In this document: piece after piece, positions 1-8,470 of the stretch
Numbering within the stretch: the stretch's first letter is position 1
Layout: every line of letters starts with the position of its first letter
From: Arenimonas sp049195245
Lineage (GTDB): Bacteria; Pseudomonadota; Gammaproteobacteria; Xanthomonadales; Xanthomonadaceae
NCBI RefSeq assembly: GCF_049195245.1
Contig: NZ_JBMIRR010000028.1
Span: 124,001-188,000, forward strand
Reading direction: 5' to 3'
DNA: 64,000 nt
Program-made: the position numbers and the translations under genes
Notes under the pieces: generated by a model
What the model was told of the DNA's origin: nothing
The model's database searches: none
What the model saw: the letters and a program-made list of their open reading frames with translations, nothing else

Positions 1-1
1 C

Positions 2-655
2 AACTGGTGGAGCAACTGGGACCGCGCGGCGGTGAGCCGCGGCGTCATCGGATACGAGAACGGCGCGCTTCCCGGGACGCTGGCCGGCACCGACGCCGTG
101 GAGGTCATTGGTGCCTCCGGAGCGGGCGTGCTCGTCAGCAACCATACGCTGGGCTCCAATACCCTGCGCGTGAACAACGCGGCGCACGGTTTTGTCACCA
201 ACGACCTGCTGATGGTCTGCGACAACCGGCTGGTCAGCATCTTCCCCGCGACGGTCTCCGGTGTTGACATCGTCCATCCGGCCAACCTGGGAATCAACGG
301 TACCGCGTTCACCTACACCGACAACGCGATGGTGTCGCGCCTCATGGCCAGCCGCTGGTTCGTGGCAGCCAATGGCCGCGGTGGCAACTCCCTTTTCCGT
401 ACCTCGTTGCGCACCGGCGCAGCGGTGCAGGAAGAGGTGGTGGAGGGCGTGCAGGACATGGAAATCCTGTACCTGCTGCCCGGCGCCAATGCCTACCAGC
501 CTGCCAACAACGCGGCGGTGGCCGCGCGCTGGCCGGAAGTGCAGGCGGTGCTGGTGCGCATCTCGCTGGTCGGCGCCGAAGCCGACGGCACCGATGGGCA
601 GGCGCTGCGCCGCCAGCTCGAACACGTGGTCACCCTGCGGAACCGAAACGCATGA
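2..655 (+). CDS. pilW: Type IV pilus minor pilin assembly protein PilW, C-terminal part
   Basis: The reading frame is open from the first bases of the window, so the N-terminal prepilin leader and hydrophobic helix lie upstream and are not seen. The visible 217 or so residues run from NWWSNWDRAAVSRG to the C-terminal RNRNA. They carry the PilW-like end with a pattern of an RMASRWF/LFRTSLR strand region, an EEVVEGVQDMEILYLL helix and a VQAVLVRISLV strand. PilW is a minor pilin that primes type IV pilus assembly at the inner membrane with PilV, PilX, PilE and PilY1. The stop overlaps the pilX start by four bases (ATGA), which indicates translational coupling. Identification rests mainly on gene order, supported by the C-terminal pattern. 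Confidence 0.85.
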   Translation, partial: NWWSNWDRAAVSRGVIGYENGALPGTLAGTDAVEVIGASGAGVLVSNHTLGSNTLRVNNAAHGFVTNDLLMVCDNRLVSIFPATVSGVDIVHPANLGINGTAFTYTDNAMVSRLMASRWFVAANGRGGNSLFRTSLRTGAAVQEEVVEGVQDMEILYLLPGANAYQPANNAAVAARWPEVQAVLVRISLVGAEADGTDGQALRRQLEHVVTLRNRNA

Positions 656-1212
656 ACAAGCCTAATCCCGTGTCCCGGCCAGGTCGCCAGAAGGGCGTCG
701 CGCTGCTGATCGTGCTGATCCTGCTGCTGGTCATGACCCTGCTCGGCCTGGCCAGCCTGCGCGGCTCGCTGATGGAAGAGCGGATGAGCTCAAGCGTGTA
801 CGACCGCGGTATCGGTTTCCAGGCGGCGGAGGCCGCGCTGCGCGAGGCCGAAGCGCTGGTGGCCACGAACCCCGCCTTCCCGACCTCGGGCAACTGCGTG
901 GCTGGCCTGTGTCCGCGCCGCACCAACGTCGCCGATACGGACCAGGAGTACTGGATCTCCGCGGCCTCGGCCTGGCGAAATGCCACGGTGGACGTCAACG
1001 TCGACAACGACGGTGCGGGCGCACTTGCGGCCATCACCACGACGCCGCAGTTCCTGGTCGAGCCGCTGGGACCCGGGCCGAACTGGTTTGCCTGCGAACG
1101 AGAGATTCCGGTCAACGCCCTTTGCCTCACGCCCCGATTCCGGGTCACCGCCCGCAGCGCTGCTGCCGGTCGTGCCCAGGTTACCTTGCAGACCACCGTT
1201 AGCACGCCTTGA
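652..1212 (+). CDS. pilX: Type IV pilus assembly protein PilX
   Basis: This 186-residue protein has a short basic leader followed by a hydrophobic segment (GVALLIVLILLLVMTLLGLA, residues about 15-34). A GFQAAEAALREAEALV helix follows, which is a hallmark of PilX N-terminal domains. PilX is a minor pilin of the priming complex that initiates pilus assembly and exposes PilY1 at the tip. The four-base overlap with pilW and the following pilY1 make this the standard pilW-pilX-pilY1 arrangement. Four cysteines are present in the periplasmic part (CVAGLC, FACERE, ALCL), suggesting disulfides. The length fits the family. Confidence 0.9.
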   Translation: MNKPNPVSRPGRQKGVALLIVLILLLVMTLLGLASLRGSLMEERMSSSVYDRGIGFQAAEAALREAEALVATNPAFPTSGNCVAGLCPRRTNVADTDQEYWISAASAWRNATVDVNVDNDGAGALAAITTTPQFLVEPLGPGPNWFACEREIPVNALCLTPRFRVTARSAAAGRAQVTLQTTVSTP

Positions 1213-1229
1213 GCGGACGGAGTAAAACC

Positions 1230-4200
1230 ATGAACACCCAGTACGATCGTCCTTCGTCCCGCAGCGGCCTGCACGCGCCGGCGGTCCTGGCTGCCGCCTT
1301 CGCGACCCTGTTCGCGCTGCCGGTGCAGGCCGCGATCGACATTCCCAATGCTCCGCTGCAGGTCGGTGGCAACGTTCCGCCGAACATCATGTTCATCCTG
1401 GACACCTCCGGCTCGATGGAGGACACCAACCTGATTGACAATACGATCTCGATCAGCGGCGGCGGACTGACCACCAACGACCTCTCGGCACGGCTCTACC
1501 TGCGCAACACGCTGTACTACAACCCCAATGCGACGTATGCCCCGTGGCGCCGCGACTACGGCACGCCGCTGCCGACGCCGTCCTACAACGCCGCCTACGA
1601 CAGCCTGGAACTGGCCAGCGGCAACCTGAATCTTCAGGACAGCGTCCAGACCTACTACGTGCCCAAGCCGGGTGCGACCGACCTGACGGACGGCACCCAG
1701 TACTACCGCTACCAGATCCTGACCAATGGCCGGGTGGTGCGCAGCGAGCGGCAGGAGGTGAGCACCACGACGGAAGTCCTGGTCAACCTTTCCGGGCTGT
1801 CCGCCAACCGCAATAACTGGGTCGGCGGCGGCACCGGTGCCACCGCGCCCGGCAACATCAGTTTCGTCGTGCCGGCCAACACCACCAACATGACCGTCAC
1901 GCTTTCGGGCAGTGATGCCAACGCCAATCTGTACCTGCGTCGCAACAATGCACCGACCACGGGTACCTACGACTTCATCAACAACGGCAACTCGAGCAAC
2001 GAGAGCCGCTCGGTCAACAATCCAAACACCGGCACCTGGTACGTCGGTGTGCGCGCCGCGGACAACAACAACAACGATGGCTTCGCCAACGTGCAGCTGG
2101 TCGTCCAGATCACGACGGGCGACCCGGCCACCGGCGAGGCCAGCGCGGGCTGCGCCACTTCGCTCACCGGCTGGGGCTGGCGCAACTGCACCTACACGAC
2201 CCCGACCGGTCGCAGCGAGGCGGCCGAGCGCCAGAACTTCGCCACCTGGTTCTCCTACCACCGCACCCGCATGAAGGCCGCCAAGGCGGGCGTGAGCTAC
2301 GCCTTCTCCGACCTCGGCGAGGATTTCCGCGTCGGTATCGCGGGCCTGAGCAGCATCAACAGCCGCATTCCGGTGGGCAGCGATGGCGGCCTCTTCCGCA
2401 ACAAGACCACGGCCCCGGTGAGCAACAACCGTGCGGCGTTCTTCGACACGGTGTTTGGCATGACGGCCAACGGCTTTACGCCCCTGCGTACCGCCCTCCG
2501 CCGCGTGGGCGAGTACTACCGTGAAACGGGCAACACCGGTCCCTATGCCGGCACCGGCACCACCCAGCTGGCCTGCCGCCAGAACTTCTCCATCCTCACC
2601 ACCGACGGCTACTGGAACAACAACGACGACATCGCCTCGAGTAACTTCACATCGATGAGCGGTGACGAGGACGCTGGCACAACCATCAACGGTGAGCTTG
2701 GCGCGACCTATACCTATACGCCGGCCCGCCCCTACGAGTTCAGCCAGCAGGGCACCCTCGCCGACGTCGCGATGCACTACTGGAAGACCGACCTGCGACC
2801 GGATGGCGCCACCGGCCTGGACAACAATGTGCCCAGCTCGTCGGCCAATCCGGCGTTCTGGCAGCACATGGTCACCTTCGGCATCTCGCTCGGCCTCAAG
2901 GGCACGCTCGACTCGTCCACCGACCTTCCGGCGATCACCGCCGGTACCCTGAACTGGGGTGCAGTGAACGAGGGCAACGACGAGGATCCGGACAAGATCG
3001 ACGACCTCTGGCACGCCGCGGTCAATTCGCGCGGCTCCTTCGTGGCCGCCACCGACCCCAATGCCTTCGCAGCCGCCATCCGCAACGCGCTGGCCACGGT
3101 GGTCGAGCGCACGGCGTCGAGCTCGAACGTGGCCGCCAACAGCACGTCGCTGACGTCCGAGACCCGGCTGTTCCAGGCGCGCTATGTCAGCGGCCGCTGG
3201 ATCGGCGAGCTGGCGGCGTATCCCGTCTCCGGCACCACGATCTCGGAAACCCCGAGCTGGGTGGCTACCGAGGAGATCCCGGCGCCTGGCGCACGCACCA
3301 TCATCACGTGGAATGGATCGGGCGGCACCAACTTCCCGTCCCCGGCGCAGGCCGCGGCGCTCAATTCGCCCATCGCCGGCGTGTCCGACTACATCCGCGG
3401 CGTTCGGACGCTGGAGGCTGCGCAGAACAATGGCGGCAACTTCCGTGACCGGCTCAATGTCCTGGGCGACATCATCCACAGTTCGCCCGTCTACGTTGAA
3501 GACACCGACACGGTGTACGTCGGCGCCAATGACGGCATGATGCACGCCTTCGACGCCAGCACCGGTGAAGAGCAGTTCGCCTACGTGCCGGGCAATATCG
3601 ACCTTGCCAGCCTCGAGAGCATGTCCAGCATCAACTATGGCCATGCCTACTTCGTCGATGGCCCGATCGCGGTGTCTGCGCTCGAGGACATCCCCGGCAC
3701 CAACTATCTGGTGGGCAGCCTGGGCCGCGGCGGCAAGGGTGTGTACGCCCTGGACGTCACCGACCCCAGCTCCTTCGGCAACGGCGACGTGCTCTGGGAC
3801 CATGACCCGGTCAATCACGACAAGATGGGCATGGTACTCAGCACTCCGCTCATCACCCGCCTCAACAACGGCGACGTCGGCGTGATCGTGGCGAACGGGC
3901 CCAACAGCACCGGCGACACCGCGGTGCTCTATGTGCTCAATGCCGCCACCGGCGCGGTGCTTGCGGAGATCGATACCGGCACGGGCACGGGCTGGGGCGG
4001 GGCGACGGCGCCCAACGGCCTGTCCGGCATTCGCGGTTTCGACGTGGACGGCAACAAGACCATCGACTACGTCTACGGCGGCGACCTGCGTGGCAACGTC
4101 TGGAAGTTCGACCTGACGGCGACCACCCCGGCCACCTGGGATGACGCTGACAAGCGCCGGATCATGTTCACGGCGGTGGATTCGGCCAGCAAGCGGCAGC

Positions 4201-4901
4201 CGATTTCGGGCACGCCGGCCGTCGGCATCGATCCGCTGACCTACAAGACCTGGGTGTTCATCGGCACCGGCCGTTACATGAACGCGGATGATCTGGCCCG
4301 CTCCGACGGCACGCCCAACACCGACGTCCAGACCTGGTATGGACTTATCGATGACGGCACGGCAATCACCGGCCGCGGTCAGCTGCAGCAGCGCCGTATC
4401 GCGGCCGTGGCCACCATCAATGGTCGCCGCGTTCGTGCCTTCGAGGCCAACAGCGCGCTCAACGCCACGGTGAAGGGCTGGTACATCGACCTCGTCACGC
4501 CGCCCGCCCCGGGTACGGCCGAGGGTGAGCGAATGATCGGCGCCAACAGCCTGGTGGGTACGACGCTGATTTCGTCGAGCATCACGCCCCGAGGCGAAGC
4601 GTGCGAGAGCGGTGGCAGCGGCTTCGTCAACGCCCTCAACGCCTTCTCCGGCTCCAGCGTGGCCACGCCATTCTTCGATGCCGACAACGACGGCGCCTTC
4701 AGTGACGACACCATCGACATCGGCGGCGGCGTACTGGTGGGCGTTGGTTCCTATGACGCCGGCGTGGACATGGTGGGCGACTCGGTGATCTCGGGTAACC
4801 TGCTGATGGTGGGCGGCTCGAATGCCCAGCGCGGCCGGGTGCCGGTCGACCTGTCGGAAATCTACGGACGAAAGTCCTGGCGCGAAGTGATTGGAGATTG
4901 A
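1230..4901 (+). CDS. pilY1: Type IV pilus tip adhesin PilY1 with an inserted PPC-like domain
   Basis: PilY1 is the pilus-tip protein that promotes pilus extension, adhesion and surface sensing. I chose the ATG at 1230, preceded by GGAG at 1219-1222, over an in-frame TTG at 1209; this gives 1223 residues. A signal peptide ends near LPVQAA (residues 31-35). A von Willebrand A-like start shows the MIDAS motif DTSGSM (58-63). Residues about 207-295 look like a bacterial pre-peptidase C-terminal (PPC) domain, with ANTTNMTVTLSG, NLYLR and GTWYVGVRA. The C-terminal beta-propeller starts near YVGANDGMMHAFD (about 763). It carries a calcium loop DVDGNKTID (938-946) matching the DxDxNxxxD site of Pseudomonas PilY1, and later WVFIGTGRYMN. 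A second Ca-type sequence, DADNDGAFSDD, lies near the C terminus. Confidence 0.93.
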   Translation: MNTQYDRPSSRSGLHAPAVLAAAFATLFALPVQAAIDIPNAPLQVGGNVPPNIMFILDTSGSMEDTNLIDNTISISGGGLTTNDLSARLYLRNTLYYNPNATYAPWRRDYGTPLPTPSYNAAYDSLELASGNLNLQDSVQTYYVPKPGATDLTDGTQYYRYQILTNGRVVRSERQEVSTTTEVLVNLSGLSANRNNWVGGGTGATAPGNISFVVPANTTNMTVTLSGSDANANLYLRRNNAPTTGTYDFINNGNSSNESRSVNNPNTGTWYVGVRAADNNNNDGFANVQLVVQITTGDPATGEASAGCATSLTGWGWRNCTYTTPTGRSEAAERQNFATWFSYHRTRMKAAKAGVSYAFSDLGEDFRVGIAGLSSINSRIPVGSDGGLFRNKTTAPVSNNRAAFFDTVFGMTANGFTPLRTALRRVGEYYRETGNTGPYAGTGTTQLACRQNFSILTTDGYWNNNDDIASSNFTSMSGDEDAGTTINGELGATYTYTPARPYEFSQQGTLADVAMHYWKTDLRPDGATGLDNNVPSSSANPAFWQHMVTFGISLGLKGTLDSSTDLPAITAGTLNWGAVNEGNDEDPDKIDDLWHAAVNSRGSFVAATDPNAFAAAIRNALATVVERTASSSNVAANSTSLTSETRLFQARYVSGRWIGELAAYPVSGTTISETPSWVATEEIPAPGARTIITWNGSGGTNFPSPAQAAALNSPIAGVSDYIRGVRTLEAAQNNGGNFRDRLNVLGDIIHSSPVYVEDTDTVYVGANDGMMHAFDASTGEEQFAYVPGNIDLASLESMSSINYGHAYFVDGPIAVSALEDIPGTNYLVGSLGRGGKGVYALDVTDPSSFGNGDVLWDHDPVNHDKMGMVLSTPLITRLNNGDVGVIVANGPNSTGDTAVLYVLNAATGAVLAEIDTGTGTGWGGATAPNGLSGIRGFDVDGNKTIDYVYGGDLRGNVWKFDLTATTPATWDDADKRRIMFTAVDSASKRQPISGTPAVGIDPLTYKTWVFIGTGRYMNADDLARSDGTPNTDVQTWYGLIDDGTAITGRGQLQQRRIAAVATINGRRVRAFEANSALNATVKGWYIDLVTPPAPGTAEGERMIGANSLVGTTLISSSITPRGEACESGGSGFVNALNAFSGSSVATPFFDADNDGAFSDDTIDIGGGVLVGVGSYDAGVDMVGDSVISGNLLMVGGSNAQRGRVPVDLSEIYGRKSWREVIGD

Positions 4902-4904
4902 CGC

Positions 4905-5372
4905 ATGCAGACCAAACGACACGCTCCTGCCTTTGCGGGCCGTAGTCCGGGTGCAACCAGGCGTGTGGTTGCAAGGGGCTTCACGCTGCTCGAGCTGATG
5001 ATCGTATTGCTGATCATCGGCATCCTCGCGGGCATCTCGTACGCCAGCTACCAGAACAACGTGATTGAATCGCGCAGGAAGGCGGGAGCCTCCTGCCTGA
5101 TTGAAGCCGCACAGTTCATGGAGCGCTACTACACGACGACGCTGACCTATGTGGGCGGGAACGTGCCTGCCCTCAGCTGCCGCAATGAATTGGCGCAGTT
5201 CTACACGATTGCGCTCAACGGCGTTCCCACCGCAACAACCTATACTCTCAACGCCACACCGAACCCCGGCAGCCAGCAGGCCATTAAGGATACGAAGTGC
5301 GGCACGCTGGGCATCAACCAGGCGGGCATCAAGTCGGAGTCGGGCACCGGCACGGTTGCCGACTGCTGGTAA
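4905..5372 (+). CDS. pilE: PilE-like type IV minor pilin
   Basis: This 155-residue prepilin has a PilD cleavage site at RG/FTLLELM (G25, F26) with the conserved Glu at mature position 5. The long hydrophobic helix IVLLIIGILAGISYASY follows. Four cysteines in the C-terminal part could form the pilin disulfide loop. It is the last gene of the pilW-X-Y1-E operon, starts three bases after pilY1, and has GGAG at 4893-4896. Its leader of 25 residues is much longer than the 5-10 typical of type IVa pilins. A GTG at codon 21 would give a five-residue leader, but no ribosome site precedes it. It could be a minor pilin (PilE) rather than the major subunit; the operon position favours the former. Confidence 0.88.
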   Translation: MQTKRHAPAFAGRSPGATRRVVARGFTLLELMIVLLIIGILAGISYASYQNNVIESRRKAGASCLIEAAQFMERYYTTTLTYVGGNVPALSCRNELAQFYTIALNGVPTATTYTLNATPNPGSQQAIKDTKCGTLGINQAGIKSESGTGTVADCW

Positions 5373-5392
5373 GCCTCGGTGGACCACGCAAC

Positions 5393-5422
5393 AAAAAGGC
5401 CTGCGGAATCCGCAGGCCTTTT
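5393..5422 (+). terminator. Rho-independent terminator of the pil operon
   Basis: A 9-bp stem GGCCTGCGG (5398-5406) pairs with CCGCAGGCC (5410-5418) around an AAT loop. It is flanked by AAAAA on the left and TTTT on the right, so it can act in both directions. It lies 20 bases after the pilE stop and before the tRNA-Asn gene on the other strand. Confidence 0.9.
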
Positions 5423-5432
5423 CATTTGAAGC

Positions 5433-5509
5433 TGGCGCCCGAAGTTGGACTCGAACCAACGACCCCCTGATTAACAGTCAAGTGCTCTAACCGGCTGAGC
5501 TATTCGGGC
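5433..5509 (-). tRNA. tRNA-Asn (anticodon GTT)
   Basis: Read on the minus strand, the 77-nt gene has a 7-bp acceptor stem (GCCCGAA with TTCGGGC), a D arm with TAGCTCAG, an anticodon loop CTGTTAATC with GTT, a GGTTCGAGTCC T arm, discriminator G and an encoded CCA end. A good promoter lies just upstream. Confidence 0.97.
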
Positions 5510-5521
5510 AGGGAGTCGCGT

Positions 5522-5549
5522 ATTTTAGCGGCTGACGCCGGGGCGTCAA
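5522..5549 (-). promoter_or_regulatory. Sigma-70-type promoter of tRNA-Asn
   Basis: On the minus strand a -35 box TTGACG (5549-5544) is separated by 16 bp from a -10 box TAAAAT (5527-5522). The tRNA starts 13 bases after the -10. The -35 overlaps the stop codon of fimT, so fimT and the tRNA are transcribed in the same direction. Confidence 0.75.
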
Positions 5550-6079
5550 GCGCCGAGGCACTCCGGGTGGTCCGGGGCCATCCGTTCCATCCGCGGCCTG
5601 CCGGCGTTGCTGACGATGATCCGGCGTCCTTCCACCCGGCGGTCACCGCTGCAGATCCGCAGCGTCAGGTTGCTGCCCGAGGCGCGGCCGTCGGGCAGGT
5701 AGCGCAGCAGGCTGCGCGCCTGGACGCTTCGGATACGCACGCCGGCAGCAGGCATCACGTGCTGCAGGATCTGCCCCGGGTCCAGCGGCTGACGGGCCCG
5801 CGCCTCGTCGAGAAACACCAGCCAGCCGGTGTCCCAGATGCCATCCTCGCGACAGCGCCCCAGCGGGTCGGCGGGGCAGATGCTGACCGGAAAGCCCCGC
5901 TGCACGGCATTCAGCCGCGCCGTCACCAGGCTGGCGCTGAGCTCGTGGCTGGCGGCCTGGGTCTGCATCTGGTTCTTCAGCTGCATGAACGAGGGCAGGC
6001 CCAGGGCCAGCAGCACGCCCATCACGGCCAGTACGGCGGCCAGTTCGGGCAGTGAGTATCCGTGCCTGGGCAGGCGCAT
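5546..6079 (-). CDS. fimT: GspH/FimT-family pseudopilin
   Basis: The 177-residue product starts at MRLPRHGYSLPELAAV and has a prepilin leader with the cleavage site G/YSLPE. Glu is at mature position 5, followed by a hydrophobic helix (AAVLAVMGVLLALGLPSF). The C-terminal half has the GspH/FimT pattern, including WDTGWLVFLDE and NAGRPRME. FimT-type minor pilins are assembled with type IV pili, and some members bind DNA for natural transformation. An in-frame upstream extension to 6157 lacks pilin character, so I use the ATG at 6079. The gene points away from the pil operon and is separated from it by tRNA-Asn. Confidence 0.85.
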   Translation of the reverse strand: MRLPRHGYSLPELAAVLAVMGVLLALGLPSFMQLKNQMQTQAASHELSASLVTARLNAVQRGFPVSICPADPLGRCREDGIWDTGWLVFLDEARARQPLDPGQILQHVMPAAGVRIRSVQARSLLRYLPDGRASGSNLTLRICSGDRRVEGRRIIVSNAGRPRMERMAPDHPECLGA

Positions 6080-6239
6080 CGTCGGCTCCGCTGGGGGGTG
6101 AACCCCAGTCTGGTCCGCGCCCGCGCACCCTTGAATCCGGCAAGCGGGCGACCCCATGTAGGAGTCCGGCGCAGCGCGCCGTCAGGAGGGCTCCCCTCCG
6201 CTGGCTATACTCCCTGATTGCCCCGCGAGGACGTCCCCC

Positions 6240-8255
6240 GTGTCCGAACGCTTCGAACTCGTCCCCCCCTACCAGCCCGCCGGCGAACAGCCGCAGGCGA
6301 TCGAAAAGCTGATCGCCGGCTTCGAGGCCGGCCTGGCGCAGCAGACCCTGCTGGGCGTCACCGGCTCGGGCAAGACCTACACCATCGCCAACGTCATCCA
6401 GGCCGTGCAGAAGCCCACCCTGGTGCTGGCGCCGAACAAGACCCTGGCGGCGCAGCTGTACGGCGAGTTCAAGTCCTTCTTCCCGAACAACTCGGTCGAG
6501 TACTTCGTCAGCTACTACGACTACTACCAGCCCGAGGCCTACATCCCGAGCACCGACACCTTCATCGAGAAGGACAGCAACATCAACGAGCACATCGAGC
6601 AGATGCGCCTGTCGGCGACCAAGGCCCTGCTCGAGCGCCGCGATTCGATCGTCGTGGCCAGCGTTTCGGCCATCTACGGCCTGGGCGACCCGAACGAGTA
6701 CTTCCGGATGGTCCTGCACCTGGTCAAGGGCGACAAGATCGACCAGCGCGAGCTGATCCGCCGCCTCACCGAGATGCAGTACAGCCGCAACGAGACCGAA
6801 CTGGTGCGCGGCGCCTTCCGCGTGCGCGGCGAGGTGATCGACGTGCACCCGGCCGAGTCCGAGATCGAGGCGCTGCGGATCGAGCTGTTCGACGGCGAAA
6901 TCGAGAACATCGCCCAGTTCGACCCGCTGACCGGCCACATCACCCGCAAGCTGCAGCGCTACACCCTGTACCCGAAGTCGCACTACGTCACCACGCGGCG
7001 CACCGTGCTCGACGCGATCGAGACCATCAAGGTCGAGTTCAGCGCGCGCATGGAGGAGCTGTACAAGGCCAACAAGCTGCTCGAGGCCCAGCGCCTGCAG
7101 CAGCGCACCATGTACGACATCGAGATGATGGCCGAGGTCGGCTTCTGCAACGGCATCGAGAACTACAGCCGGCACCTGACCGGCCAGATGCCGGGCGAGC
7201 CGCCGCCCTGCCTGTTCGACTACCTGCCGCCGGACTCGCTGCTGGTGGTGGACGAGTCGCACGTGACCATTCCGCAGCTGGGCGCCATGTACAAGGGCGA
7301 CCGCTCGCGCAAGGAAACCCTGGTCGAATTCGGCTTCCGGCTGCCCTCGGCGCTGGACAACCGGCCGCTGAAGTTCGAGGAGTGGGAGCGCCGCGCGCCG
7401 CGCAGCATCTACGTCTCGGCCACGCCCGGAAAGTACGAACTGGGCAAGTCCGGCGACCAGGTGGTCGAGCTGCTGGTCCGCCCCACCGGCCTGATCGACC
7501 CCGAAGTGGAGATCCGCCCGGTTGCCACGCAGGTGGACGACGTGCTGTCGGAGATCACCGAGCGCGTGAAGCTGGGCGACCGCGTGCTGATCACCACGCT
7601 CACCAAGAAGATGGCCGAGAACCTCACCGACTACCTGGCCGAGCACGAGGTCAAGGTGCGCTACCTGCACTCGGACGTGGACACGGTGGAGCGGGTCGAG
7701 ATCATCCGCGACCTGCGCCTGGGCGTGTTCGACGTGCTGGTGGGCATCAACCTGCTGCGCGAGGGCCTGGACATGCCCGAGGTCTCGCTGGTCGCGATCC
7801 TGGACGCCGACAAGGAGGGCTTCCTGCGCTCCACCGGCTCGCTGATCCAGACGATCGGCCGCGCCGCCCGCAACGTGCGCGGCAAGGCCATCCTCTATGC
7901 CGACCGCATCACCAATTCGATGAAGGCCGCCATCGACGAGACCGACCGCCGCCGCCAGCGCCAGGTCGACTACAACCTCGAGCACGGCATCACCCCGACC
8001 AGCATCGTGCGCGCGGTGATGGACGTGATGGAGGGCGCACGCGCCGAGCCCGAGGAGGCCAAGGGCCGCGGCAAGTCCCGCAAGGTGGCCGAAGACAAGA
8101 CCGACTACGCCCTGATGGACCCGGGCCAGCTGGCCGCTCGCCTCAAGCAGCTCGAGACCCGCATGCACCGCCACGCCCAGGACCTGGAGTTCGAGGACGC
8201 GGCCCGGATCCGCGACGAGATCCACCGCCTGCGCACCCAGGGCCTGATGGCCTGA
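6240..8255 (+). CDS. uvrB: Excinuclease ABC subunit UvrB
   Basis: UvrB is the damage-verifying, DNA-loading subunit of nucleotide excision repair and works with UvrA and UvrC. The 671-residue protein has Walker A GVTGSGKT (39-46) and the beta-hairpin region with YFVSYYDYYQPEAYIP. The Walker B/DEXX motif is VVDESH (about 335). Helicase motifs V/VI include INLLREGLDMPEVSL and QTIGRAARN, and a C-terminal UVR domain has LEFEDAARIRDEI. The start is GTG at 6240, preceded by GAGGA. A TATACT -10-like element lies at 6206-6211, without a clear -35. No LexA-type palindrome was seen in the 160-bp gap shared with fimT. Confidence 0.97.
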   Translation: MSERFELVPPYQPAGEQPQAIEKLIAGFEAGLAQQTLLGVTGSGKTYTIANVIQAVQKPTLVLAPNKTLAAQLYGEFKSFFPNNSVEYFVSYYDYYQPEAYIPSTDTFIEKDSNINEHIEQMRLSATKALLERRDSIVVASVSAIYGLGDPNEYFRMVLHLVKGDKIDQRELIRRLTEMQYSRNETELVRGAFRVRGEVIDVHPAESEIEALRIELFDGEIENIAQFDPLTGHITRKLQRYTLYPKSHYVTTRRTVLDAIETIKVEFSARMEELYKANKLLEAQRLQQRTMYDIEMMAEVGFCNGIENYSRHLTGQMPGEPPPCLFDYLPPDSLLVVDESHVTIPQLGAMYKGDRSRKETLVEFGFRLPSALDNRPLKFEEWERRAPRSIYVSATPGKYELGKSGDQVVELLVRPTGLIDPEVEIRPVATQVDDVLSEITERVKLGDRVLITTLTKKMAENLTDYLAEHEVKVRYLHSDVDTVERVEIIRDLRLGVFDVLVGINLLREGLDMPEVSLVAILDADKEGFLRSTGSLIQTIGRAARNVRGKAILYADRITNSMKAAIDETDRRRQRQVDYNLEHGITPTSIVRAVMDVMEGARAEPEEAKGRGKSRKVAEDKTDYALMDPGQLAARLKQLETRMHRHAQDLEFEDAARIRDEIHRLRTQGLMA

Positions 8256-8287
8256 GGCCGGGCAGGGCGCCGGGCCGCCCGTCGGGC

Positions 8288-8316
8288 TTGGCCTGCCGGG
8301 GCCCGCTTGTTATACT
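8288..8316 (+). promoter_or_regulatory. Promoter of tRNA-Val
   Basis: A -35-like TTGGCC (8288-8293) and a -10 TATACT (8311-8316) are spaced by 17 bp. The tRNA begins 14 bases after the -10 box. Confidence 0.7.
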
Positions 8317-8329
8317 TCCCGGCCATCGT

Positions 8330-8404
8330 GGGCGGTTAGCTCAGCGGTAGAGCATTACCTTGACATGGTAGGGGTCACAGGTTCGAACCCTGTACCGCCC
8401 ACCA
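8330..8404 (+). tRNA. tRNA-Val (anticodon GAC)
   Basis: The 75-nt gene has acceptor stem GGGCGGT with ACCGCCC, D arm TAGCTCAGCGG, anticodon loop TTGACAT with GAC, T arm GGTTCGAACCC, discriminator A and an encoded CCA end. Confidence 0.97.
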
Positions 8405-8435
8405 CTTCCGGCCAACGGAAGTGACCGATGGACGC

Positions 8436-8470
8436 AACGGCCAGGCCTCATGCCTGGCCGTTCTGCTTTT
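8436..8470 (+). terminator. Terminator after tRNA-Val
   Basis: An 11-bp stem AACGGCCAGGC (8436-8446) pairs with GCCTGGCCGTT (8452-8462) around CTCAT and is followed by CTGCTTTT. It also lies directly beyond the stop of the converging sulfotransferase gene. Confidence 0.8.

Noticed and set aside
630..5459. Minus-strand open frame of 1609 codons opposite pilX-pilY1-pilE
   Set aside because: It runs antisense to well-supported genes, is full of Val/Gly/Arg/His repeats typical of reverse frames in GC-rich DNA, and has no domain.
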